From: Prorocentrum cordatum
Lineage: Eukaryota > Sar > Dinophyceae > Prorocentrales > Prorocentraceae
Direction of reading: 5' to 3'
DNA: 64,000 bases
Assembly: GCA_963575745.1 (NCBI GenBank)
Contig: CAUYUJ010019893.1
Span: 62,501-126,500, forward strand
Shown here: positions 1 through 10,425 of the stretch, piece after piece
Position numbering within the stretch: the stretch's first letter is position 1
How the letters are laid out: the number at the start of each line of letters is the position of its first letter
The notes under the pieces: generated by a model
Databases searched by the model: none
What the model was told of the DNA's origin: nothing
What the model saw: the letters and a program-made list of their open reading frames with translations, nothing else
Position numbers and translations under genes: made by a program

Positions 1-275
1 CTCTCTCACAACCTCCTTCTGTAGGAGGGCATGCCCGACTTATGGTCAAGGGAGGAAAATCCACCCGGACCTGGCAATCGGCGTTTACTAGACGGCCCTG
101 GGCGTTTACTGATCGGCCCTGCCCTGTTTGACTCTTTCTCTGGGTGCGCTAACTAAACGGCTTCGCGTGTCGGGGTGGTTCTTCTCGGGGTGGATATTCT
201 GCCCTCCTAGTTGTTCGGATACAACTCCAAGGAGGTCAAATTCTGATTTTGCCCTGGTCCGAAATCCGACTTCCT

Positions 276-365
276 CCCGCTTAATCCCGCTCAATCCTGC
301 GGAGTCCCGCTTGATCTCGTTGAATCGCGCTTGCTCCCGCTCGATCCGGCTTAATCCGAGGCCTT
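276..365 (+). repeat. 30-bp degenerate tandem repeat, three units
   Basis: Units built on TCCCGCTTAATCCCG-like text repeat about every 30 bp. In one frame they read as SRLIPLNPAE-like decapeptides. Function unknown; probably a minisatellite. Confidence 0.5.
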
Positions 366-592
366 CTCCGGCGCAGCAGCCCCCCCGCAGGGCTCCATTC
401 TCCTGAATCTCTCCAAGGGGTCGAATCCCGTGGGGTTGTTGACATCTGATCCTGACCCGTTTTCTGACAGCCCCTGGCTGGCGGCGCGCAAAAGGGGGTT
501 GGGGGAGGTGGGGAAGGCTTCCTAGAATGTCGCTGCTTCTTAGAATGCGTGGCAGTTGCCCCCCTGACACCCGGGGGTGCGCCGGCTCCCTC

Positions 593-679
593 GGATCACC
601 CTGGGCCCAGGATCGGTGTATATGCCTTCTTGCGCAAGGCAGGAGGGCGTATACCCCGATCCTGGGCCCAGGGTGATCC
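593..679. repeat. 87-bp near-perfect palindrome
   Basis: Left arm 593-626 and right arm 646-679 are reverse complements at about 32 of 34 positions. Each arm carries CCTGGGCCCAGG. The short centre is itself largely self-complementary (TTGCGCAA). This is a foldback or a nonautonomous element remnant. Confidence 0.8.
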
Positions 680-860
680 TGGCCAGGATCGGTGTTGGTG
701 TATAGTTGGTGCCTTCCTACCCCTGATCCTCTGGGTGCGCCGGCTCCCTCGCCGAGCCTCCCCTGCTCGACCTCCGCGGCGCCCCGGGGGCCCCCAGGCC
801 GTGGGCGAGGCGCCGGGCCTGGGCTGCTGGGAGCCCCGGCGCGCGGCCAGGCTCGCCCGC

Positions 861-871
<11 letters not shown>

Positions 872-895
<24 letters not shown>

Positions 896-963
896 GAGGA
901 GGAGGAGGAGGAGGAGGAGGAGGAGGAGGAGGAGGAGGAGGAGGAGGAGGAGGAGGAGGAGGA
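872..963 (+). repeat. (AGG)n microsatellite
   Basis: About 30 perfect AGG triplets follow a G-run. They create poly-Glu, poly-Arg and (antisense) poly-Ser/Leu open frames that are not genes. Confidence 0.95.
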
Positions 964-1862
964 GAGGCGCCGCGCGTCGGTGTCGCTGCACCGATCCCCG
1001 CTGCCCGTCCCCGATCCCCTTCGAGGCCCCCACCAAATCACCACCGCAGTGGGGGAGGCGCCCCTCGAGACCCGAAGGGGACGGCCCGTATCCCCATCTA
1101 GGGGGCAGATCGGCCAGCGTGGCCCAGGCCACGCCGCTGGGGATGGGGATCGGTGGGACGATACTCGACGTGTGGGCCCAGGGGGGGAGGGGTCAGGGGA
1201 GTCGGTCGGGCGATCGCAAGCGTGGAGCAAGGGGGCGTGGATCAGCGACGGGTCCCGTTTCCATAGGAAATCGTTGATTCATTGGCTTACGCCGCACCGC
1301 CGACCCCTTGGGGTGGCAGCAAGAGTGAAAGACAGAATTCGCGGAACGCGCGCGCGATCGCTGGGCAATCTTGGGGTTTCGGCCTGTCCTTGTCCTGCGT
1401 AGCGTGTGGGGTTCAAGGGGGGGCCTTGTAGGGGATTGTTTTGAAGTTGTTCGTGGTCTTATGTGAGTTTCTTGGGGCCCTCACGGGGCCTGTCCCAGGC
1501 CTCCTTTTCCACCTCCTGGATAGGCTCGGGGATCGTTGAGACCCAGCTGGGGATGCGTCCGGCCAGAAGTTCGAGAGTGGAGCCAGCTGTGTCGACGAGG
1601 AGCTTCCTGAAGGCCCAGAGGGGGCGGAGAGCGCCCAAGAAATAGGAGTCTCATGCCTCGAGCCTCGATCCACCCCGTGTTCCTTCCTTTGCGAAGGGGT
1701 GGCACCTGCCAGGTAGGTCGATCCTCATCCCGGACTTTCGGCGGTGGTCCCCGGCACCGTAAACGGTTCCTGGAGGCCGAATTCGAGGAGATGCCTCGGG
1801 TGGTCGAAAGACCACTAACACCTGTGAGACATCGGCGGCGACGACGAAATCTTCTTTATTTT
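964..1862. other. Intergenic, no gene recognised
   Basis: Contains one copy (about 1284-1315) of a GGCTTACGCC...GCCGACCCCTTGGGG motif. The same motif recurs at 8211 and 9709, and its inverse at 2773, 9086 and 10400, so it is probably the end of a dispersed element. Nothing else supported. Confidence 0.5.
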
Positions 1863-1965
1863 GTTTTCCTCCTCCTCTTCCTCCTCCTCCTCGTCCTTCT
1901 CCTCTTCTTCTTCTCGATCGAGGTAGATGCCCGCGGCATTTGACACACACACACACATATATAGA

Positions 1966-1998
<33 letters not shown>
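1863..1998 (+). repeat. (CTC)n followed by (CA)n/(TA)n microsatellites
   Basis: 1863-1915 is CTC/TTC-rich. 1944-1998 is CA dinucleotides passing into perfect TA dinucleotides. No coding signal. Confidence 0.9.
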
Positions 1999-2003
<5 letters not shown>

Positions 2004-2099
2004 TGTGTGTGTGGCCTTCGGCCCATCCCGCCACCGTGCCTTGGTTGTCGGCCTGAGATCCTTGGTGCCGGGGCTGCGGGTTAGAAGTTACATGCCTCA

Positions 2100-3010
2100 A
2101 GTGATACTTGGGGATTATTTTGGGTTTCTTGAGGGCCTCTTGGGGGGCTTTTTGGGGGCCTCTTGGGCCTCTTGGGGGGCCTCTTGGGGGCCTCATGACT
2201 CATGAGCCCTGTTGGGCGCCTCTTGGGCCCCCCTGGGGCCGTTTTGGGGCGGAAGTCTCGGATTGTTGGTTCAGGCTCCCCCTCTTGGGCCCCTCTTTGG
2301 GCCGTCTTGGGGCACTCTTGGGTCGTCTTGGGAGCCTCTTGGGCCGTCTTGCCGCCCTCTTGGGCCGTTTCGAGCGCCTCTTGGGAGCCTCTTGGGCCGT
2401 TTTGGGGCGGTCTTGGGGGACTCTGGGGCCTTCTTCAACGCCGTGAAGGCCGAAAAGTCGTGTATGATCAAAATGTACGTTTCCCCATCGGATTTCGACG
2501 ATTTTGGACTCTGGGGCGCCTCTTGGGGATGCTCTTGGAGGCTTCCTGGGCCGTCTGGGAGGCTTCTGGGGCCGTCTTGGGGCCATCCTGGGCGTCTTGG
2601 GCCGACCTTTGTGCGTCTCGGGGGCCTCTTGGGCCGTCGTTTGGGCTGCTTGGAACCCTCTGGGGCCTCGTGGGGCCTGATCAGACCTTTGACCCCCCCC
2701 ACCCCCCTCCAAACTGGCCGGACCTGGCTCCCGGGGGAGGGGTTTGGGGAGGGGGAAGCATCTCACACGCCGTGACCCCAAGGGGTCGGCGGACTTGGAC
2801 CACATTGCGCTTTGTTGGAGGCCCTCTTGAGGCGCATGAGCCCATCTTGGCCCGACAGTCCTCCAAATATTCCCACCGAGGCGCCAACCACATCTAAACA
2901 TATCACTAACTCATGTTTTCAGATACAGTTTCTTGGAGCACTCTTGGGGGGATTTTGGATGTTTGGGGGCCGTCTTGGGCCCCTCCCGAGCCCCTTTTGG
3001 GGCTCTCTTG
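2100..3010 (+). repeat. CTTGGGG-rich dispersed repeat, copy 1
   Basis: Degenerate 11-13-bp units of the CTTGGGGGCC / GTCTTGGGCC type run through the segment. An AT-richer core (about 2440-2510) breaks them. The segment closes with a G-rich cassette (2713-2798: CTCCCGGGGGAGGGG, then GGGGAAGCATCTCACACGCC, then AAGGGGTCGGCGGA) shared with 9024-9107 and 10335-10420. Open frames in all phases (ASWGPLG-like) are by-products. Confidence 0.8.
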
Positions 3011-5329
3011 TACGATATCGGGCCCATCTTGAGCCCTCAGGGACCCATTGGACGCGAAACGGAGATGTAACAAACATCACTGATCCACATTCTGTAAATC
3101 ACTTATGTTTGCCTCTCGGTTGCGTTCTTGGGAGGCTCCATTGCCATTACTTTGAGCCCCCCACTGGGCCTCCCTGAGGCATGTTGGAAGCAATCTTGGG
3201 GTACACTGCGCCACATTGGAGGCCATCTTGGGCTATCAGAGGCCTGATGGGAGCCATGTTGTGCCAAATTGGACGCTGCCATCGGTCGCGTCCCCCCTTC
3301 AGACCCCAGGGACGGGGGCAGCGGGAGAGGGGGAATCTCAAGCGGAGAGTGCCACAAGCTGCCTTGCTCACTTCCGCCCTGCCCTGCCGCCACAAAAGGT
3401 AGCGCCCGACACTCCGCAGAGGCAGAGGCCGCCAGCAGCGGGGCAGCGGAACCAACACGGACGCCAGCTGCGCAACGCTCGTGAGGCGCGCCGCGCATGC
3501 CAGGTGCGCCCAGGGGCCCAGGCGGGCCAGGCGCGCCCAGTCGCGCCAGCTGCGCCACTCTCGCCCCAGGTGCCGCAGGCCCGCGGCCCGTGCAGATGTG
3601 CGCAGAGGCGGCGCCAGCGCACGTGACAGCACACGTCCAGGCAGCACCGCCTCGGTCCTCGTCGGGCAACAGGCCCAACGCGGCGGCGGGGTAGCCAGCA
3701 CGGTGTGTGGTGTGTGCGTGAGCGCGTGCACCGGCAAGCGGTTCGCAGCTGCTGCTGGTACGTGCAGTGGGGGAGCGCGCAGCGGAGAAATATGCTCACA
3801 TTCCCATCTTGGGTTATCCGCTCATGGCCCAGATTGCGCCGAAACGTCAATTTTGTATTGCTTTTCCGACGATCGACTAAGGGAGGGGCTCTTGCTAATA
3901 GGTAATTCTGCTCAGAGACCCAGAATGGGGTTGGAAGAACTGTCGCAGTAAACGACCTACCCCATAGGGCTGGTGGAGTTGAATGTTCCCTTGATGTTCG
4001 ACCTGGACGAAGGCGGTGGCAATGGATTACACCTTCTGTAACCTGGCTTCCAGATACACTCTGTCGGGCAGAGCAGGAAACTGCAACACGGTGGGTGAGG
4101 AAGAGCTACCGCACCATGCAAATCGGCAGTGCAGAAGGTCATTGAATGTACCCGTCAGTCGTTGAAAGTAGGAATTTATGGATTCCCAGATCGCAATCTG
4201 TTTCTAGAGCCTTCCTACTTCAAGAATCGATATGCTTTTGCTGTGTTTCGTGAGTTTCTGGGAGGGCCTGAACCCAACCTGATTGATCCGCCTTCCTACT
4301 TCATCTTTCTACCTACTATTTCTTCCGACCGACGTGTACTTTGGTCGGGATGTTACACGGAAGCTGGGAACAGTGGCTGGGGCCAGCCCTTCAATTTTTG
4401 GCAGATCTGGGCAGCTTACCTTTGGTCGTTCCAGCCACGGCGACCTCGTCCTACCTTTTGCGGGCCCGTATTCCAAATTTCGATGTGCGTTTAACTGCCC
4501 TGCGCGCCTCCTCCACGAGTTGACGGGCCCCCCTCTACGTCCAGCTGAAAGCAGCAAGGCATGTGTCAAGCGTCAGAGAGTCCGTGCGCGCCCGCGGCTC
4601 GGATCCTATGCACGCCGTAGCCCTGGAAGGCCCCGGAGCCCCCGAGACTCTAGAAGGAAGCTCCAGAGAGCCCCCCCGAGACCCCAACACAGCCGTGACG
4701 CAGTCCGACGCCCAGACATGCTCGCGTCGTAAAAGAAGTCAGGACGGGAGGTTTTTGCCCGCTTTCGGCCTCAGGGGGCCTTCGCTGGGCCTCGGGACCG
4801 TCAACAAACGACTCAGGACGAAAAGCCGGCCCCGGGGAAAGGGTCGGGACTTCCAGAGGCCCTGTATGGAAAAAATCAGGACGTCGCATGTCTGGGCAAG
4901 CTTCCAGCAGAGCCCGAAATGTACAGGGCGGCCCAGAGACCCGCGAGACACCCGCCGCGCCGAGCGTGCGTCCGCCACGGTCCGCCCGCCGTTTTTGCAG
5001 CGCTGGGGGGGGCTCTTCGAGCTTCAAAAAACGTTCAGGAGGGAAAAAAGCACACAGACACAATGAATCGTCGATTCCCCCGAAAATATGGGAAAATATG
5101 GGAAGTGTGGGGGGGAAGACAAAAGCAAAGAAAATATGGGAGAATATGGGGGATCCTGTTATTTGTGTCTGTTTATTTGTGTATCCCAGGGCCCCTTCAA
5201 AGAAACGTGTCGGAAGAGTTTCTTTGGGCTCAAGTCTTCGAGCTCCCAGGGCTGGCACCTCCAGATTTTGCAAGCCGCCCAGAAAACTAGAGCCCTTCAA
5301 CTCTGCCTTCGGCCACGCCCTGCTCGGCG
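3011..5329. other. Intergenic, no gene recognised
   Basis: Mixed-composition DNA with a very GC-rich stretch (3380-3700, GCGCCAG-type text) and an AAAATATGGG-repeated stretch (5081-5150). Several frames of 100-220 codons exist on both strands, but none shows a recognisable domain or consistent coding signal. Confidence 0.4.
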
Positions 5330-6217
5330 ATGCCGTGCCAGCTTGTCCTGAGCGTGCGGGAGCGCGCCGTGCCAGGGCTCAACCGCGGCTGGCGCACCCC
5401 GGACCCCTCGCCCACGCGAGACCCTGACGATGTGGCACGCCACGGTGTGGCCAGTTGGTCCAGCTATGAAATGACAGAGGCCTCTGAGATCCTCGACGCG
5501 GACGCCTCCGACAGCAGCACCCACCAGGCCGAGCGCGCAGCAGGCACCGTCCACGCCTGTGAGATCGTGGGGGCCGGCAATCCCTCGGGCCAGGACTTCG
5601 ACCGCTTGGACGTGGCTTGGGCGCGCTTCCGCACGCCGTCCCCTGAGGCTCGCACGCTGGCGCCGTGCGCGCCGCTGGCGTGGCCGCAGGGCATTCCCTT
5701 CGGGCAGCAGGTGCTGGCCCCTGCCGGCCAGGCGGGGGCCGTCCCGGACACGCCCCACGCCCACATCCGCATGCCGTCCCTGGAGGCCCGCGCGTTGGCG
5801 CCGCGCGCGCCATGGGCGTGGTCGCAGGGCGTGCCCGAGAAGCCCCAGCAGATGCCGTTCGGGGAGCCCCGTGTGGAGCCGCCGCCGCCGCCGCCGCCGC
5901 TCCCGCCGGCGCATGCGGCCGGCGCGGCGCTGCGCGGCCGCGCGGGTGTCCAAGAGCCCAAGACCGCCATGGCGAAGCAGAGGTGCCCACCGCCGGAGCG
6001 CACGGGCATGCCGCAGGAGCTCGGGGGGGTGCTCAGCGTCGGGTCCGTGGGCCACCCCTACGCGTGCGAGGCCGCCTGCAAGTTCGTGCGCAAGAGCCGC
6101 GGGTGCAAGCTCGGGGCGGACTGCAGCCGCTGCCACGCGTGCGTCTGGAACCGCTACGAGGCCAACCGGGCGGCAAGAAACGTGGGTGGCTGCCCGCCCT
6201 GTCCGGTGGTGCGTTGA
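5330..6217 (+). CDS. CCCH zinc-finger protein, probable
   Basis: A 295-codon frame starting ATG at 5330. The N-terminal and middle parts are Ala/Pro-rich and low in complexity, with a poly-Pro run near residues 184-191. The C-terminal part has a clean CCCH finger with C-x8-C-x5-C-x3-H spacing (CKFVRKSRGC, then KLGADC, then SRCH, about residues 247-265), preceded by a GSVGHPYAC block. Fingers of this spacing bind RNA in known families, and this finger with a GxxGHP lead-in is a recurrent dinoflagellate type. An RNA-binding regulatory role is inferred. The finger sits about 30 codons before the stop, so a downstream exon may be missing. No spliced-leader relic is visible upstream. The 5' end is uncertain because the frame is also open before 5330. 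Confidence 0.6.
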   Translation: MPCQLVLSVRERAVPGLNRGWRTPDPSPTRDPDDVARHGVASWSSYEMTEASEILDADASDSSTHQAERAAGTVHACEIVGAGNPSGQDFDRLDVAWARFRTPSPEARTLAPCAPLAWPQGIPFGQQVLAPAGQAGAVPDTPHAHIRMPSLEARALAPRAPWAWSQGVPEKPQQMPFGEPRVEPPPPPPPLPPAHAAGAALRGRAGVQEPKTAMAKQRCPPPERTGMPQELGGVLSVGSVGHPYACEAACKFVRKSRGCKLGADCSRCHACVWNRYEANRAARNVGGCPPCPVVR

Positions 6218-6409
6218 CATCGCCGGTGCCTCGCAGAGGGGTGGGTGTGGGACGGGACCGAAGGGGAGTTGGGGGGCAGTCTGGAGGGCAGCCTGGGGTG
6301 GACATGCTGGCACCTAGCCACGGCTAGCACCATCACGCAGCGTATACCTGGTCCCAAATCCCGACATGGCCTCCCCCCACCCCGCCCTTCCCGATCCCTC
6401 CTTTCCCTG

Positions 6410-7350
6410 CTCCTCATCTTCCCACTTTCGCGCTGCCATGTCGTCTGCGGAAGTCGCTTGTCGTTGGTGCGAAGCAGTACATCCATGCGATGCAAGACAC
6501 CCCATGCGGCGTCTTTTTTCAAGCTTGATGCGCCGCGTGCTTCCTGTGATCCTTCTCTCTTGTGGAAGTGTGGAGCAGCGATTGGACCAAGCATCTTCCC
6601 CCTTTCGCGTTGCCACGTCTTCTGTAGGAGGCGCTTGTCGTTGGCAGTCGGAGGGGACTGAGCGCGGCAGGCCGAAGAGGCTGCGTGGTGGGTTGGAGAC
6701 TCGCTGGACGGTGATTGGCATCGGCCACGGTGCGCGATGGAAGCGCAAAGTTGTCATGTTTTTTGTTTATGTGTTCTGAGATGGCCTTTTGCAAGCAATA
6801 TTCTTCCAGTGGTGGTCGGCGCGAAGCTAGACACCACTTGCGGCTAATTTTGTTCTACCTTCATGCGCCGCATGCTTGCAGTGACCCTTCTCTCTTGTTT
6901 AGGTGTGGAGCAGCGACTGGACCAAGCTTCTTCCCACCTTCGCGTTGCCTCGTCGTCTGACGTAGGTGCTTAACTTGTCACCGTTGGTCGGAGGGGACTG
7001 AGCGCGGCAGGCCGAAGAGGTTGCGTGGTGGGTTAGAGACTCGCTGGATGGTCCTTGCCATCGGCCACGGAGCGCGATGGCAGCGCGCGTCGGGACCAAC
7101 ACATGTACATACATAATGCACGGCTGTCCTGCAAACTTGACGTGTGTTTTTGTGAGATACTTTTTTGTTCGACTCTGCGGGGCTGCGCGGCAGGCCGAAG
7201 AGGTTGCGTGATGGGTTGGAGACTCGCTGGACGGTCGTTGGCATCGGCCACGGTGCGCGATGGAAGCGCGCATCGGTACCAACACATGTACATACATTAT
7301 CATCTCAGCGGGTGCCTGGATATACTGCTTGTTTAGGTGTGGAGTATCGA
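6410..7350 (+). repeat. Tandem ~330-bp repeat, about three degraded units
   Basis: Blocks containing GGGGACTGAGCGCGGCAGG, then GGTGGGTTGGAGACTCGCTGG, split by short spacers, then CATCGGCCACGGTGCGCGATGG recur near 6650, 6990 and 7190. The linked block GTGTGGAGCAGCGA...GGACCAAGC recurs near 6567, 6902 and 7340. Small open frames on both strands reflect the repeat and are not called. Confidence 0.8.
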
Positions 7351-7489
7351 GCAGACCAAGCATCTTGTCACTCTGCGGCACATCTGGTCAAGCTTGCGCT
7401 GCGCTCGTTCCGAAGAGCCTGGCGTGTGGAATGGAGCGGTGCCCGCCCACGGGCGCCAAGTCGGCGACACGCGCGCCCGCCACGTGCTT

Positions 7490-7715
7490 TGCGCCACGCG
7501 ATTTGCACGACAGATGTTGCACCACATCCTTTACATCACATAGCTTACGCCACCTGTATTGCACTGCGCATCTTGCATCACGTCTTTCACCACGCTTCTT
7601 TTTGCAACACGTAACGTGCACCACAGCTTACGCCACATTGCGTACACCACCTAGCTTGCACCACATAGCTTGCACCGTATAGTTTGCACCAAACAGCTTG
7701 CACCACATAGCTCAC
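7490..7715 (+). repeat. ~15-bp TTGCACCACATAGC minisatellite
   Basis: Degenerate units of TTGCACCACATAGC / TTACGCCACAT recur about every 15-16 bp. No coding evidence. Confidence 0.75.
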
Positions 7716-8210
7716 AGCCCAACCAGCTGCTCTCTCTCTTCTTCCTCCTCGCTCCTTGTGCTCCCAGCTCCCTCGAGTATTTTTAGACTTCGCCGGTGTG
7801 GGGGCCACCGATTTGCGGCACAAAGCCGCCATATACCTTGCAGTACAACAGGCCACCGCAGTGTCAATGGCCAGTTCCCCACCGCGAGGAAGGGGACTTC
7901 ACCATGCAGAGCGCCAGCCCTGGAGGGAAGGAGGAGGACGAGGAGGAGGGAGAAGAGCAGGACGAGGAGTAGGGGAAGGAGGACGAGGAGTAGGGGACGA
8001 GGGAGTCATGGAATCATGGAGTCATGTAGTCATGGCTCCAGGAAGTGCGCGGTGCACACCGCACGCAGCCGGGCCGCAATGGCAGGCAACCGGCATCCCC
8101 AGCCTCCCCGGGAGGTTGGGGATGCCAGTTGCCGGAGTGACCCTTCGCTTGAGTGACCCTTCGCCGGAGTGACTTTTGGTGCTGGCCCAAAGGGGGTCAA
8201 GTGATTCTTA
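7716..8210. other. Intergenic with GGA microsatellite and a hairpin
   Basis: Contains GGA/GAGGA-rich text (7920-7995), an ATGGAGTCATG mini-repeat, a perfect hairpin (8085-8134) and three copies of GAGTGACYYTTCGC just after it. No gene recognised. Confidence 0.5.
8085..8134. repeat. Inverted-repeat hairpin
   Basis: The left arm (GGCAACCGGCATCCCC...) and the right arm (...GGGGATGCCAGTTGCC) pair over about 23 bp with two mismatches around CCTCCCCGGGAGG. A structured foldback without a T-run, so not called a terminator. Confidence 0.7.
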
Positions 8211-9107
8211 GGCTTACGCCACACCGCCGACCCCTTGTTTATGCCAATCTGGGGGTAGTAGAAGCTGCGAAGGGGTGAAAAGGCGAGTGATACTTGTTTG
8301 GTGTCTGTTCGCCGCCACCGCCAGAGGGTCTCGGGCAGTTCCGCGGGGGGGTCCGAGCGGACGGCGACACCGCGAGTTTTGGAGCCACTTGGGGGCCGTT
8401 TCGGAGCCTCTGGGGTGCTTCTTGGGGGTTCCTTGGGGCGTCTGGGCGGCCTCGTGAGGGCCTCTGGGGGCCTCTTGGGGCACTCTTGGGGCCCCCTGGG
8501 GCTCCTGGGGGCAGAAAGCTAGAGTTTCAACATGTTTGGTCGCCCTCTTGGGCCCCTCTTGGTGCCGTCTTGGAGCCCTCTTGGGCCGTCTTGGGGACCT
8601 CTTGGGCCGTGTTGGGGCCGTCTTGGGCCGTCTGGAGGCCGTCTTGGGGGCCTCTTGGGCCATCTTGGGGCTGTCTTTGGGGCCTCTTTGGCCGTCTTGG
8701 AGCGTCGGGAAGCCGAAAAGGCGGAAAAGCAAAAAACATAGAAAAACACTATGGAAAATCAACAATTTTAGACTCTTGGGGCCCTCTTGGGAGGCTTGTT
8801 TGGGACCTCGGGGGCCGTCTTGGAGACCTCTTGGCCCGTCTTGGGGCCATCTTGGGCGTCTTGGAGCGGTCGTTTGGCGTCTCGGGGCCTTCGTGGGCCG
8901 TCTTGGAGGCCTCTTGGGGGCTTCTTGGCCCGTCTTGAGGCCCTCTTGGGCCCGGAAAAGCCCCGTGAACCGCTCGTCCCGGCCGTGCTGCGCTCGTGCC
9001 GGACCCCCCCCCCCCCTCCAAATCGACCGGACCGGGCTCCCGGGGGAGGGGTTTGGGGAGGGGGAAGCATCTCACACGCCGATGATCCCCAAGGGGTCGG
9101 CGGATTT
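8211..9107 (+). mobile_element. CTTGGGG-rich nonautonomous element, copy 2
   Basis: Starts with GGCTTACGCCACACCGCC then GACCCCTTG. Ends with CAAGGGGTCGGCGGA, so at least CCGCCGACCCCTTG is inverted at the two ends. The interior is CTTGGGG degenerate repeats around an AT-rich core (8700-8775: GCCGAAAAGGCGGAAAAGC), then the G-rich cassette ending AGCATCTCACACGCC. Same architecture as 2100-2800 and 9709-10425. No protein of its own; class unknown. Confidence 0.6.
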
Positions 9108-9327
9108 TGGGGAGGGCACCTCACCCGATCCATGGATTTGGCGACTGCGCGCGCCAAATACATGGATCGCTAATCCATGTTTGCGCGCCCCCGAATGTCA
9201 GAGGAGACAAGAGGGAAACATCGCAGACACGAGTACTAGCAGATAGTCTATTCTCAGGGCGAACATCCAGGGCTAACAGTCGAAGAAGAAAAGACGCCAT
9301 GAGCATGAACTTTTTTTTGCGCTCGAC

Positions 9328-9431
9328 GCGGATTTCTTGGATCTGCGGGGCGCCCTGGCGGCGCCTCCAGCGCCGCCCCTGGCGCGTTCCGCTCGCCAGG
9401 GAGGGGGCCAGTGCAGATCTAAGAAATCTGC
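9328..9431. mobile_element. Short TIR element, introner-like
   Basis: A 104-bp unit. The 19-bp left end (9328-9346, GCGGATTTCTTGGATCTGC) is the inverted complement of the right end (9413-9431, GCAGATCTAAGAAATCTGC) at all but two positions. Its GC-rich core (GGCGGCGCCTCC, then GCGCCGCCCCTGGCGCG) is nearly identical to a segment inside an intron of the HAD-like gene (13806-13853 and 54069-54116). Dispersed, TIR-bearing and intron-borne are the published hallmarks of dinoflagellate introner elements; assignment is inference. Confidence 0.6.
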
Positions 9432-9708
9432 GCGGACCGCCAAAAGTTTATTATGCAGTTTCCTCTCTTCCTCTACAATGGAGGCCCATGCCAATATATA
9501 CCCTGCTTGCCGCCAGGGTGCCCTGGGTTTCTTGGGTCTCGATCGTGTTGTTGCGGGAAGCGTGACGTTCCCACGAGATGGGGTCCTGGGGTCTCAGGGT
9601 TGGGTTTCTTGTGGAAGGTCTCTTTTGGTGGGCTCCTACTGTGCGGGAGGGGGGAGAGTCAGAGGAGCCAGGAGGAAAACATCACAGACACAACTAATAA
9701 GATTCTAT
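9432..9708. other. Intergenic, nothing recognised
   Basis: A short stretch between two repeat elements. One frame continues through the introner-like unit but shows no domain. Confidence 0.4.
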
Positions 9709-10425
9709 AGGCTTACGCCACATTCGCCGACACCTCCATAAACTACTGCGCGTCCAGAACTGCATTCCACAAGGCTTGTCCGATTCCTGGGAGGTTCTTG
9801 GGGGCGTTTGGGGGCTCTGCTCGGGCTCCCTGTGGGCTTCTTGGGGCGCGTTGGGGGCTCCTTGAGGCAACCTGGGGGCGTCCTGGGGCCGAAGGCTGGA
9901 AATGTGGGTTCGGGTTCCCCCCGTGGACCCCCTTTTGGCGCCGTCCGGGGGCCTTCTGGGGCCGTCATCGGGGCTTCTTTGGCGGTCTTGGGACCCTTGT
10001 TGGCCGTCTTGGAGCTGTCCTAGTCCCAGGGGTCTTTGGGGCCGTCTTGCACGGTATGCAAGCGCAAGAGACGAATATGTTTAAAACATACGTTATCCTG
10101 AGGGAATGTGGCAAATTTCACTTCTTCGGTGCCTTTTGGGAGGCCTCTTGGAGGACTCTTGCGGCGTTTTGGAGGCATCTTGGGCCGTCTGGATGCCATC
10201 TTGGGCGTCTTGGAACGATCATTCGACGATTCTGGGCCCTCTTGGATCGTCTTGGGGCCCACTTGGGGCCCTCTCGGTCCGTCTTGGGGCCCTCTATGCT
10301 CGCATGGCGCGTTCGTCCGGGGCCGGGGGGGGTCAAATCTGCGGTTTGGGGTCCTTGGGGTGGGAAAGGGGGGGGGGAACAATCTCACACGAATAGAGAC
10401 CCACAAGGGGTCGGCGGATTGCGTT
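9709..10425 (+). mobile_element. CTTGGGG-rich nonautonomous element, copy 3
   Basis: The left end GGCTTACGCCACATTCGCCGA and the right end CAAGGGGTCGGCGGATTGCG mirror the ends at 8211 and 9107. The interior repeats CTTGGGG units around an AT-richer core (10055-10125). It closes with the G-rich cassette and CAATCTCACACG. No own protein. Confidence 0.55.

Larger units (their letters stand above)
1..868. other. GC-rich intergenic DNA with short repeats
   Basis: No gene is recognised. It contains a 30-bp degenerate tandem repeat (276-365), a near-perfect 87-bp palindrome (593-679) and a G-run leading into an AGG microsatellite. Long open frames here are low-complexity Ser/Arg/Glu translations of the microsatellite. 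Confidence 0.6.

Noticed and set aside
106-1402. Long frames on both strands with poly-Ser, poly-Leu, poly-Arg or poly-Glu
   Set aside because: All are translations of the AGG microsatellite and its GC-rich flanks; no domain.
2100-3010. Overlapping 200-codon frames rich in Gly, Trp, Leu and Pro
   Set aside because: Produced by the CTTGGGG repeat in every phase; the same pattern appears wherever that repeat occurs.
3103-3850. Antisense frames of 160-196 codons in a GC-rich region
   Set aside because: Overlapping in three phases, Ala/Arg/Pro-biased, no recognised motif.
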